From Clostridia bacterium (GTDB lineage Bacteria > Bacillota > Clostridia > Christensenellales > DTU072): a DNA stretch of 64,000 bases. The DNA lies in the NCBI GenBank assembly GCA_016297005.1, contig JAEDHK010000005.1, positions 62,001-126,000 of the forward strand, given 5' to 3'. Of the stretch, positions 32,487 to 42,400 are shown piece by piece; the stretch's first letter is position 1, and each line of letters begins with the position of its first letter. Under the pieces are notes generated by a model, which was not told the DNA's origin, searched no databases, and was given only the letters and a program-made list of their open reading frames with translations. Position numbers and translations under genes: made by a program.

Positions 32487-33107
32487 ATGGTATCCGTCAG
32501 AAAATTCGAAGTAGGGTACATGCCTACGAATTGTTACGTTCTTTCCTCGAATGGTATCGCCGTCATTGTCGATCCGGGCGGCGGCCATGGAAAGATTGAG
32601 GCGTACCTGAAAGAATACGGACTGAAAGCAGTCGCCGTACTTCTTACGCATGGGCATTTCGATCATATCCTGGACGCGCATAAGTGGGAAAAAGCGGGCG
32701 CTCGGATTTTTATTCACGAGGATGACGCTTCTTGTCTCGTTTCTCCGGACGACAGTCTTGCTTCGATGGTCGGATTGACCATTCCTCCCGTTAAGGAATA
32801 CGAAACTTTTTCGGATGGTAAAGTGATTAAGTTCGATACCATATCCGTACGGGTTATACACACACCCGGCCATACGAAAGGCGGTTGCTGTTTCGAATTG
32901 GAGGATGGCGCCTTGCTTTCCGGCGATACACTCATGTGCGAAACGTACGGCAGGACGGATTTTCCCGGCGGTTCGAGCGTGCGGATAGCCGATTCCATTA
33001 AAAACAAATTGTTCACGCTGGAAGGGGACAGGATGATCTATCCCGGCCACGGCGACAGCACGACGCTGAACCATGAACGAAGATTCAATCCTATTTTGCA
33101 TTTATGA
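32487..33107 (+). CDS. metallo-beta-lactamase-fold hydrolase (glyoxalase II-like)
   Basis: A 206-residue single-domain MBL-fold protein. Zinc ligands are visible in LTHGHFDHI (H-x-H-x-D-H, ~52-60), HTPGHTKGG, the aspartate in LSGDTL, and the final histidine in YPGHGDST. The layout matches small YcbL/GloB-like hydrolases, which commonly precede hemZ in Clostridia. The start is 2 bases after icd, and the stop overlaps the hemZ start by 4 bases (ATGA). The physiological substrate is unknown; thioesters of glutathione-like thiols are one option. Confidence 0.9.
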   Translation: MVSVRKFEVGYMPTNCYVLSSNGIAVIVDPGGGHGKIEAYLKEYGLKAVAVLLTHGHFDHILDAHKWEKAGARIFIHEDDASCLVSPDDSLASMVGLTIPPVKEYETFSDGKVIKFDTISVRVIHTPGHTKGGCCFELEDGALLSGDTLMCETYGRTDFPGGSSVRIADSIKNKLFTLEGDRMIYPGHGDSTTLNHERRFNPILHL

Positions 33108-34519
33108 GCGTCCGTATCCTCTTTGAAAAGAATACTTATCTGAACGACGTGCAGGAGATCCCCCGCGCGTTTTTTCCTTATCTCGACTGGGATGACAACG
33201 GCGAAAATTATCTTTCATGGGATTATTCTACGTCCGGAAAAACGTTTATTTTTAACGTTAAAAGCGATTTGTGGGGAAACGCAAATTACCGATGCAATAT
33301 TGACGAAGACGACCGGATCATATTTAAGAAAAAGTCAAAATACTTTGCCAAAAGCAGTTTGTATGATTTTTTGAGCGAGGCACTCGGAGTTTCTTTGCCT
33401 TACGGAAGTTTGACAGGCGTTCGTCCTACGGCAATGTACAACGAGCTTGTTAAGTCGACCTCCGATCCGAAAAAGACGCTGATCGAAGAGTATCGCGTTT
33501 TACCGGGTAAGGCCGAACTTGTGGCAGGCTGTGCGGAATACCAAAAACAGTTTATTAATCGCGACGAAAAAGCCGTCGGCTTGTACATAAATATTCCTTT
33601 CTGTCCCACCCGGTGCAGTTATTGTTCTTTTATCAGCACCGAGGTTTTCAGAATCAAAAAAGATTTGCCCGAATTCGTTTGTTGCGTGCAAAAAGATATA
33701 GAAACGGCCTTTGAGATCGTCAAGGAAAGCGGTTTTCGCATACGATCGATTTACGTCGGGGGCGGAACGCCCACGTCGGTCGGAGCCGGATTCTTGTCCG
33801 AGATCCTTGAACCTCTATCTTCCTGCGGGTGTGAATTTACGGTAGAGTGCGGTCGACCGGATACCATAAACGAGGATATTGTGAATGCTTTACGAAAAAA
33901 CAACGTTACTCGTCTCAGCGTCAATCCGCAGACTTTTCATCAACGTACGTTGGATCTGATCGGCCGAAGACATACCGTGCAGGATATTTACGACGCGTTT
34001 GCGCTCGTGCAAGACAAAGGTTTTTCGGTCAATTGCGATCTGATCGCAGCATTGCCGGGAGAGACTTTTGAAGATTTCCGGTTCAGTCTGGAAGAAGCGT
34101 TGTCTTTTCGTCCCGAAAACATTACCGTACATACGCTCAGCATTAAGCGCGGTTCCGAGCTGAATCGTGACAAAACGAGCAAGAAGACGGGAGGCGAAGC
34201 CTTGCGGATGACCGATTATTCTTTCCGGACTTTGAACGCGGCGGGATATTCGCCTTATTATATGTATCGGCAAAAGAATACCGCCGATAATCTGGAAAAC
34301 ACCGGATTTTGCCGCGATGATAAAGCGTGTTTATATAACGTCGACACGATGGAAGAGAGTTGTCACGTAATAGGTTGCGGCGCGGGCGCCGTGTCCAAAA
34401 AACTGTCGGCCGGAGGTAAAATAACACGCTTTTCCAATCCGAAAGGCTTGCGAGAATATCTCGAAAGACATTCCGACGTTATAAAAGAATTAAAAGATTT
34501 CTTTTTAATTAATACGTAG
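33104..34519 (+). CDS. hemZ: radical SAM coproporphyrinogen dehydrogenase-like protein HemZ
   Basis: A 471-residue radical SAM protein of the HemZ/HemN group. The iron-sulfur motif CPTRCSYC (Cys167, 171, 174) sits in YINIPFCPTRCSYCSF, followed by YVGGGTPTS (SAM binding, ~217-225). The first ~155 residues are the HemZ-specific N-terminal region. HemN enzymes oxidise coproporphyrinogen III, but Clostridial HemZ proteins often occur without other haem genes, and none are in this window, so the true reaction is uncertain. It is the last gene of the thyA operon. An 85-base gap with a new promoter follows. Confidence 0.88.
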   Translation: MSVRILFEKNTYLNDVQEIPRAFFPYLDWDDNGENYLSWDYSTSGKTFIFNVKSDLWGNANYRCNIDEDDRIIFKKKSKYFAKSSLYDFLSEALGVSLPYGSLTGVRPTAMYNELVKSTSDPKKTLIEEYRVLPGKAELVAGCAEYQKQFINRDEKAVGLYINIPFCPTRCSYCSFISTEVFRIKKDLPEFVCCVQKDIETAFEIVKESGFRIRSIYVGGGTPTSVGAGFLSEILEPLSSCGCEFTVECGRPDTINEDIVNALRKNNVTRLSVNPQTFHQRTLDLIGRRHTVQDIYDAFALVQDKGFSVNCDLIAALPGETFEDFRFSLEEALSFRPENITVHTLSIKRGSELNRDKTSKKTGGEALRMTDYSFRTLNAAGYSPYYMYRQKNTADNLENTGFCRDDKACLYNVDTMEESCHVIGCGAGAVSKKLSAGGKITRFSNPKGLREYLERHSDVIKELKDFFLINT

Positions 34520-34542
34520 AGCGTTCTGCTTAAAAATTATCC

Positions 34543-34571
34543 TTGCTTTTTTATTGCGTATATGATAATAT
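34543..34571 (+). promoter_or_regulatory. candidate promoter of the BspA-like gene pair
   Basis: TTGCTT (34543-34548), 17 bases, then TAATAT (34566-34571) preceded by TGA (extended -10). The surrounding A/T-rich sequence allows other registers. GGGAG follows at 34595-34599. No convincing terminator for the hemZ transcript is visible in the 85-base gap. Confidence 0.45.
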
Positions 34572-34604
34572 TATTTTATAAATAAAATAAAGTTGGGAGT
34601 ATTT

Positions 34605-37600
34605 ATGCGCAAAAAAACGCTTTTGGTCTTTTTAATACTCGTTTCGATATTGCTGAGCGTTTTTTGTGCTTGCGTCACGAAGAACAATACGCAGGAGGAA
34701 GGCGTTCTTACCTCCATTGAAGTGGATGAATCCACCGTTCCGACCAATGCCGTAATAGGTCACGTCGACGTTACGCAAATTCAACTTATCCTTCATTACG
34801 GCAGCAAAACGAAACGCATTACGATCAAACAATCCATGCTCAAAGAAGAGAGCCTCGCCAAATTGAACGAGGTCGGCACGCATCAATTTACCGTTGTGTA
34901 TCAACAGAAAACGGCCAAGTTTCAGATGGAGATCCACGATAACGAGATCAAGTACTATACGCTCCGCGTTTACGGCGGGGTTCCCACGTACGTAAACAAT
35001 AAAAAACTAGTCAATGCGATCACTTTGCCTGAGAGCGGCTTTTACGAAAACACCTATCCGGACGGCACCGTCGTTACCATTCAATGGATAAACGACGGCA
35101 ATAACTTTTCTTATTGGACGGCCAACGATCTGCCGGTCAGTTCCGAAAGTATTACCAACGTCGTTGTCGACGGAAACTATGTTTATCGCCCTTATTCGAC
35201 GCCTGCGGTCAGTACCGTTTCTTTCAAAACTTTTTCTTCGTCCGTCGTACAGTCGAAAACGACGAACAGGCTCTTTGAAACGGATATCCCCGCGGTATTT
35301 CGCGATAACTATATCTTTGCCGGTTGGACGACCGACGAAATAACCGAGGAGCAATCCATCGCCGGGTACTCGACGCATATCGTGTCTTTTCCGTTCGACG
35401 TAAACCGTAATATCACTTTTTACGCGACCTGGATTCCCATGGGCATTATTTACGAACGAGTAGGAGACCATTATGAAGTAGTCGGGTACGAAGGGAACGC
35501 GCTCGGGCTCGATATTCCCGAAAAGTACGACGGAGCGGACGTCGCGGTCGTAAGAGCGAGCGCTTTTTCCGGAACCCAGGCTAAAAAGTTGCGCTCCATT
35601 ACCCTTCCCGCTTCCGTAAAAACGATTGAAGAGGGCGCTTTCAAAAATTGCTCGCATCTTTCATCGATCGTCGTCAACGATTCTTCTTACTACCGTTCAA
35701 CAGGCGGCGTTCTGTATTCCGCCGACGGTAAAGAATTAATTGCGTATCCCGCAAACAAACCGGCTGCTCGTTACGTGGTGGAGGGCGCTGTCGAAACGAT
35801 CGACTCCTATGCGTTCTTCGACGCGATGGTTGGCAGCGTCGTTGTACCGTCTTCGGTTGACAAAATCGGAACGCGCGCTTTTGACAGCGTTTATATCGAT
35901 AACGTTGATTTGTCTGCTCTCAGTCCGACCAATCTGACTTTGCCGACCGCTTTATTTAACGAAAAAATCGATAAAGTCGTTTGCGCTTCTTCTTCCAGAG
36001 AACTGCTGATTTCACTTTTCCCTGTTATTGCCTCAATCACGGATAAGACGGTTCTGTCGGCGAAGGATACGAACGCGGTATATCTCAGTTCTTACGACGA
36101 AGCCGACGGACAGAACATATCCGTTCTGTACAGGGTTTTATACGATAAGAACCTGGTGGACGAAAGCGTGATAACGAACGATAAAGAGTCGTACGCTACG
36201 GCGGAGATTTTGGGCGTCGACAGAAGAGCGACTACTTTTGCCATACCGATCCGCCTGGCGCAACCCGGAGAGAGAGCTTATACCGTCGCTTCTTTGGCGG
36301 ATTGCTCTTTTAAAGGGTGTACGCTTTTGAAAAACGTCGTCATTTCGTTTTCCAGCAAGCTGGAAAGGATAGGCGACGACGTTTTTAACGATACGCCTTG
36401 GATTGAAACGATAGAAAACGATACTTTACGCGCAAACGGCATCGTTTATAAGTACCTCGGAACAAACGCCGTTTATACTCTTGATAAAACGGCTACAAAG
36501 ATTGCGGAGGGCGCCTTCCGCGGAAATACGACTCTGCGTTACGTCGATATCGGCGAAAACGTCGCCCTTACGACGATCGGACCTTCCGCATTCGACGGTT
36601 GCACTTCTCTTGTTGGGTTTATTTGCAGCGCAAATCCCCAAGGGGACGGACTATACTTGAAATACGCCGTACGCTCCGTCGGCGAGCGAGCTTTTCGCAA
36701 TACCGCCGTTACGTCGGTCAAATTGCAGCCGTCGTCCACCCAGCAGATTAACTGCTTAACGACCATCGGCTCCGCCGCTTTTGAGAATTGCTGCTATCTT
36801 ACGTCTGTGACCCTTTCTCGTTCGACAGTGAACGTTGCCGACGACGCTTTTGTCGGGTGCGTCAGCTTGCAAGGGTTTGTCCTTTCGGAAAAGAATCCTG
36901 TTTTCGAGGTTTACGAAGGCATACTTTACAGCTACGACGCCAATAAAAATTATACGTTGTTTACCTATCCGGCAGGGCGTCTGGACGGAGAATTCGATCC
37001 GTCGTACGTTCGTTTATACGCCTATTCTCTGGATTGCGATCTGAGAGAATATGACGGCGGAACGGCCGTACCCGTCGGGACCGTTGTTTTGAACGGCGAA
37101 AAAGAAGATATATATCTGATCGTTAAATCGGGGATCGAGTGGACTGTCGAATACGACTTTTCGGGGGAGAATTATTATTTACAATCCTCTTCAGGCGCAA
37201 GACTGCTTCCATCCGAATGGGCGAGAGTCAAAGCGGACGGGGCGTTTGTGATGAGCGGAGACTACTGTTATTTTATTCTGTCGGAAGACGGAACAAAGCA
37301 GATTCCGCTTTTGTACGACAAGATAGAGGACGCTTATTATTACTATCCCGTGACTCGGCGATCCATCCAATCTATTTCCGTCGATTTGTCCTTGTATGAA
37401 GAATCCGTTGATAAGAGCGTGGGTTCGGTCGTGATCGCCGGGAAGAAGTTTGTCGTCTATCTGAACGTTCAGGACGGAATCCAAATTGCGAAAACAAGCA
37501 CGGACGTCGTTCCGAAGAATAAGGTTACGAACGAAAAACTGCGTCAGACCACGACGCTTACCGAGAATGACGACGGCACCTTTACGGCGGACGGCGAATT

Positions 37601-39446
37601 CTATTATTACGTTTATTTAGATGATGATAAGACGAAAAAAACCGTTCTTTTGTATGATAGCGTATCGGGAGGGTACGGTTTTGACGGTTACCTGAACGTT
37701 ACGGCGATCGGATCCAACGCTTTTTCTTACAGTTCAATTTCGGCGGTGCGTATTTCCTCTCTTATCGAGTCGGTGGGAGAAAGCGCTTTCAACGTGCCGG
37801 GGCTATTGTACGTTCGCTTCGATTCCAACCCGTCCGTATTTTCATACGGTGCTTTCTTCGGCGAATACGAAACGGAATACGTTCTTTTGTCCGATAAATT
37901 GTCCGCGTCGGATAAGATGTCTTTCTTCGATAATAACAGCGACCTGATGAACGAAAAATCCTCTACGGAGTCTTATCGCTTTTTCTACGACAATAACGAC
38001 GCTGATATTCTTTACGTTTTGCGTGAAGAAGACATGAACCTGTACGTGGCGCGCGCGTCCCGCGTGTCCGACTCGCTGGTTGTTGCCGAAAACGTGGTTT
38101 TCGACGGCGTGACGTATACGCAGGTAAAAAAGGTGCTTCCGTACGCCTTTTACGGCGTTTATCTCAAATCGGTGACTCTTCGCGGGGTCGGCGCCTTATC
38201 CTCGAATGCGTTCAGTAAAGCGTCCGCTCTTACCGCTCTTTACGTTGAATGCGATTTTATCAGCGACATACAAGACGATACCTTCGGTCCGCTTTTCCAC
38301 AACGGAATGTATATCTATGACTCGATTAACGGGTTTAATCTTTACAGAGAGAGCAAGTGGGTGCCTGCGGACTCGATATTCACTTATACGGACGTCGACG
38401 GAATGGAGCAAAGCGCTTGTCCCTATCTCGTTTTGACCGAAAACAAAAAGACGTTCGCCGTTATTGCTTACGTCGACGGCTCCGGCGTTTCCAGAACGAT
38501 CGACGTGTATTACGACAAAGTAACCACCGAAAACGTTGCGGACGTGCAAGAACGGGTTGCGCGCGAAGGATACGACATCGTCGGTTGGCAAAACGCGCAG
38601 GGAGTGATCGTATCGGGTAGCGAAGATTATTTCGTCCCCTACAACCAAATCCTGACTTGCGTTTGGGCGCCGCAGAAATACAAAGTCTATTTCGTTGTCA
38701 GTGAAGGCGAAGTGAAAAAAGTCGTCGATAACGGTAACGTTGATCTCCCTGCAAAACGGAACGAAACGACGGGACTTGTGACTTACGTATCTGAAGTGAC
38801 TTACGAAGAAGCGTATGCTTTTTCGTTCGTCGGCTTTGACGTATTGAAGACGGTATTCCTTCGTTGGAAAGACGATTCGGAAACAGGATACGAATCCACG
38901 GGCGTGTGGAGCACGGTTTTGGATAGCAGAGAAATATACCTTTATCCGGTTACCGAGGCAAGAAAATACCGTATCGTTTATTCCGTGGAAAGCGACGTGA
39001 CCGTTTCCGCAGTAGAGACGTATGTGACTTACGACGCGTCCGGCTGGACGCTCGACGTGCCTACCTGTACCGATTATACCTTCTTGGGTTGGTATATGAT
39101 AGGCGAGGAAGGCAATAAGATCATCCTCACCGACGGACGAGGGCAATCGTTGCTTTCGTGGAGGTATGCATCCGAAGACGAATATACCGTTTACGCTCTC
39201 TGGAATACCATTCTGCTGTACGGCGCCGATGTCGGTATTACATCCGAATCGGTCGAATATAATAAGAACTTTGATTTGGAAGTGCCCGAAAATATAAACG
39301 GGAAAACCTTTGTCGGATGGTTCATTCGGGAAGAAGACGGAACGGAAAACATGATTACAGACGCGTTCGGTCATAGCCTTGCGCCTTGGTCGTCCGAAGG
39401 TAAAAAACAATATCGTATTTTTGCAAAGTGGAGACAAAATGAGTAA
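34605..39446 (+). CDS. BspA-like leucine-rich-repeat lipoprotein (copy 1)
   Basis: A 1,613-residue predicted lipoprotein. The ATG lies 5 bases after GGGAG; an upstream TTG is unlikely. The signal peptide ends at VFCAC (Cys23). An Ig-like domain covers ~32-110 and an InlB-B-like module ~115-200 (GG-x-P ... G-x-V-V-T-I ... F-S-Y-W). BspA-type LRR_5 repeats run from ~290 to ~1235, with units such as ITLPASVKTIEEGAFKNCSHL. They are broken at ~820-1030 by an insert holding two copies of a Y-Y ... T-K-x-x-x-L-L-Y-D-x-[IV] hairpin. Two or three Listeria/InlB-type beta-grasp modules (V-G-W, L-G-W-Y) fill ~1306-1613. BspA proteins bind host or neighbouring-cell ligands; adhesion is inferred. The next gene, its paralogue, overlaps by 8 bases. 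Confidence 0.88.
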   Translation: MRKKTLLVFLILVSILLSVFCACVTKNNTQEEGVLTSIEVDESTVPTNAVIGHVDVTQIQLILHYGSKTKRITIKQSMLKEESLAKLNEVGTHQFTVVYQQKTAKFQMEIHDNEIKYYTLRVYGGVPTYVNNKKLVNAITLPESGFYENTYPDGTVVTIQWINDGNNFSYWTANDLPVSSESITNVVVDGNYVYRPYSTPAVSTVSFKTFSSSVVQSKTTNRLFETDIPAVFRDNYIFAGWTTDEITEEQSIAGYSTHIVSFPFDVNRNITFYATWIPMGIIYERVGDHYEVVGYEGNALGLDIPEKYDGADVAVVRASAFSGTQAKKLRSITLPASVKTIEEGAFKNCSHLSSIVVNDSSYYRSTGGVLYSADGKELIAYPANKPAARYVVEGAVETIDSYAFFDAMVGSVVVPSSVDKIGTRAFDSVYIDNVDLSALSPTNLTLPTALFNEKIDKVVCASSSRELLISLFPVIASITDKTVLSAKDTNAVYLSSYDEADGQNISVLYRVLYDKNLVDESVITNDKESYATAEILGVDRRATTFAIPIRLAQPGERAYTVASLADCSFKGCTLLKNVVISFSSKLERIGDDVFNDTPWIETIENDTLRANGIVYKYLGTNAVYTLDKTATKIAEGAFRGNTTLRYVDIGENVALTTIGPSAFDGCTSLVGFICSANPQGDGLYLKYAVRSVGERAFRNTAVTSVKLQPSSTQQINCLTTIGSAAFENCCYLTSVTLSRSTVNVADDAFVGCVSLQGFVLSEKNPVFEVYEGILYSYDANKNYTLFTYPAGRLDGEFDPSYVRLYAYSLDCDLREYDGGTAVPVGTVVLNGEKEDIYLIVKSGIEWTVEYDFSGENYYLQSSSGARLLPSEWARVKADGAFVMSGDYCYFILSEDGTKQIPLLYDKIEDAYYYYPVTRRSIQSISVDLSLYEESVDKSVGSVVIAGKKFVVYLNVQDGIQIAKTSTDVVPKNKVTNEKLRQTTTLTENDDGTFTADGEFYYYVYLDDDKTKKTVLLYDSVSGGYGFDGYLNVTAIGSNAFSYSSISAVRISSLIESVGESAFNVPGLLYVRFDSNPSVFSYGAFFGEYETEYVLLSDKLSASDKMSFFDNNSDLMNEKSSTESYRFFYDNNDADILYVLREEDMNLYVARASRVSDSLVVAENVVFDGVTYTQVKKVLPYAFYGVYLKSVTLRGVGALSSNAFSKASALTALYVECDFISDIQDDTFGPLFHNGMYIYDSINGFNLYRESKWVPADSIFTYTDVDGMEQSACPYLVLTENKKTFAVIAYVDGSGVSRTIDVYYDKVTTENVADVQERVAREGYDIVGWQNAQGVIVSGSEDYFVPYNQILTCVWAPQKYKVYFVVSEGEVKKVVDNGNVDLPAKRNETTGLVTYVSEVTYEEAYAFSFVGFDVLKTVFLRWKDDSETGYESTGVWSTVLDSREIYLYPVTEARKYRIVYSVESDVTVSAVETYVTYDASGWTLDVPTCTDYTFLGWYMIGEEGNKIILTDGRGQSLLSWRYASEDEYTVYALWNTILLYGADVGITSESVEYNKNFDLEVPENINGKTFVGWFIREEDGTENMITDAFGHSLAPWSSEGKKQYRIFAKWRQNE

Positions 39447-42400
39447 GAGATACATTAAGATCGCTATATTACTGTTACTGACGTTGTCTGTTGCGTTCGT
39501 TTTGTTTGCATGCACGTTGAACGATACTTCTGGCAAGACCGATGAAAATGACAATACTGCCGAGCAAGTAGTCGAGTCGATTCGTATCGACTCTTCGACC
39601 ATACCGTCGATTCTGTACGCCGGTCGCGTTCAGCTGAACGATATCATGTTGATCGTACGTTATAACGATGGCACGCAAGAGTCTGTTGCGATGAGAGAGG
39701 ACTATATCGCCGTAAAAAGTCGTTATAAATTGAATCGAATCGGAATGCAACAACTTGAAGTCGTCTATGGAAGCTGTACGACGTCGTTTCAATTGAATTT
39801 GCTTGATCCGGCCGTGGCCGTGTATACTCTCGTTGTAGAGGGCGGGGTGCCCGTATCCGTTAACGGAGAAGCCGTTAACGTTCAACCGCCGGAAGACGGC
39901 GTTTTTACGCAACAATATACGGGAGGAACGGTGGTTGTTATCGCTTGGACGCCAATACCCAATAAGACCTTTGGTTCTTGGGAGGCCGACAACGTTTCCG
40001 TTGATAACCAAAGCACGACGACCGTGCATATGAACTCCGATCACGTGTATCGCGCCGTTTCGTTCGACGTCGTATATACGGTCAACTTCATTACGTATAA
40101 AGACAACTATAATATCGCGTCCAAAGACATCAAGCGTCTCTATGATTCTTCTGAAAATTACGACAAGACAAACATTTATTATTCAGGATTGCCGTCCATC
40201 TCTATGGACGACTACGTTTTTGCCGGTTGGACGCTCGAAGAAATCAGCAGAGATATTTCTTTGTCCGGTAGTAATGCTATTTCTTTGATAGAATTCGATA
40301 AAACAGACGAATCCGGAGCAAAATATCTTTCCGTTGACCGTGATCTTACGTTATATGCGGTCTGGACGCCGATCAGGTTGTCCTTTACCTCTTACACGCC
40401 CTCTCTCAGCGGCTTTACGCAAATGACAGGGTATCAGGTCGTTCGTTACGAAGGTACGCTGACCGATCTCGTGATTCCCGAGACGTACGGCGGTATGACC
40501 GTCCTTTCTATATCAAGGGATACGTTTACGGGCGAAAATGCCGCTTATATTGAGACGATTACCATTCCTTCCGGAGTGGTTGAGATCGAAGAAGGAACTT
40601 TCAAAAATTGTTCTTCTTTGCGCGCTATTTACGTCTCGCAGGGTTCTCCCATTTATACCGGCGAGAACGGAGTGCTTTATAAAGACGAAAGAGCCACTTT
40701 AGTCGCATATCCGGCCAACAGAGTGGTACGCGCATACGAGATGGAATCGACTGTTTCTTCCATATCTCCCTATGCGTTCTATAACGCGATCGTCGGGCAG
40801 ATTATCGTTTCGTCCGACGTAGCCGTAATAGGGGATCATGCGTTTGACAGCGTTCATATCGACGCCATCGATTTTTCCGGCGTTGCCGTCAATAAACTAA
40901 GTTCGCTTAAATCGCATATCGGCGATAACGTTTTCAACGAGCAGCTTTCTTCCATCGTGCTTACTTCTTCCGAAACGGATTGGGATGGTTTTGCCGCTTT
41001 GCACGGCTTTTCCGATTTTGTCGATCGGTTCAGTAACGGTACGGACGTTCATAGGATCAATACCTATTATTATTCCGAGGACGTGGTCATCCTTTTCAGG
41101 ATCATTAACGGTAATAATCTTGCGACGTATTTTAACAACACCGGATCTACGGCGGAAATAATCGGCGTGTCCAGACAACTGAAAGAGATTGTTATTCCGC
41201 AAAAATTAATGGCCTGGAACACATCCTATATCGTTTCTTCCATTGGGTATTACGCCTTTAAGGATTGTAAGTCGCTTTCTTCCGTGACGTTGCCCTCCGA
41301 TCTGGAACGCGTTTGCGATAAGGCGTTTGACGATACTCCGTGGGCGCAAAAACTAAACGCTTACAGTATCATAGCGAACAATACCCTTTATAAGTATCTT
41401 GGAAACGAAACTTCGTACAACCTTCCTTCCGACGTAACGAGAATTGCGGAAAGCGCTTTCAGAGGAAATAAAACGCTTGAATTTTTTAACCTTTCTTCCA
41501 ACGATATTTTGCGCGACGTTTCGGCAATGGCGTTTTACGGTTGTGAAAATCTGAAAAGTTTTTCCGAGACGAATAACGATTTCAAATTGTTGATCAAGTC
41601 CCGACTTTCCACGATCGGCGCATATGCTTTTGCGAATACTGCGATAAAGTATATCGAGTCGGAAGGGGAAAACAGCCTGGCTTCTGTCAAAGAATATGCT
41701 TTTGCCGATTGTAGGTATCTGCTTTCGGTCAAGTTCGATTCTCCGGACCTTTCCGAGATTAATAGTACCGCATTTATGAATGCGGAGAGCGTTCTCCTTT
41801 ACTCTGTTACGGTCAAAAACGATTATTTTGTAACCTATAACGATGTGTTATACAAGATGAACGGCGTTTCCACGGCGGAGCTTTATGCCTATCCTTCCGG
41901 CAAGATAACCGACGTTTTCGATCCGACGCAATTTACTCGGAAGATTGTTTCCGTCGAGAACGGAGTTTTCTCCGTTTTCGGACAGGAATATTCGGTTGAA
42001 ACGGAAGATGACGATCGTATCGTAGGTAAGTATAGCGAAACGGATGAAGAAACGGGCCTTGAAAACGTAACGAGATTCACGTTGAATAAAGATCAGTTCG
42101 GCAAAGGATATATTAACGTTCGGGTTAATATGATCGGCGCCAATTCGCTCAAAAACAGCAATATCGGCGCATTGGTAATCGGAGAAAGCATTCATAGCAG
42201 CGAGCCGATCCGCGTACCGGGCATCGTTTACGTGCAGATAGATTCGCTTTCTTCCATGAGCTACTCTTATCTTTTTCCCTCGGAAGAATACGAGCCGAAG
42301 TTCGTTTGTTTCCCAACGCTTACCAAGAGTCAAGCGCTTGGATTTTTTAATAGCAATCAAACTCTTTGCGATGAAAAATACGTTTCTGCCGTTGCCGTCG

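Noticed and set aside
34520..34560. Hairpin TAGAGCG..TGCTTA after hemZ as a terminator
   Set aside because: The stem is only 4-5 pairs with wobble pairs, and no T-run follows directly.
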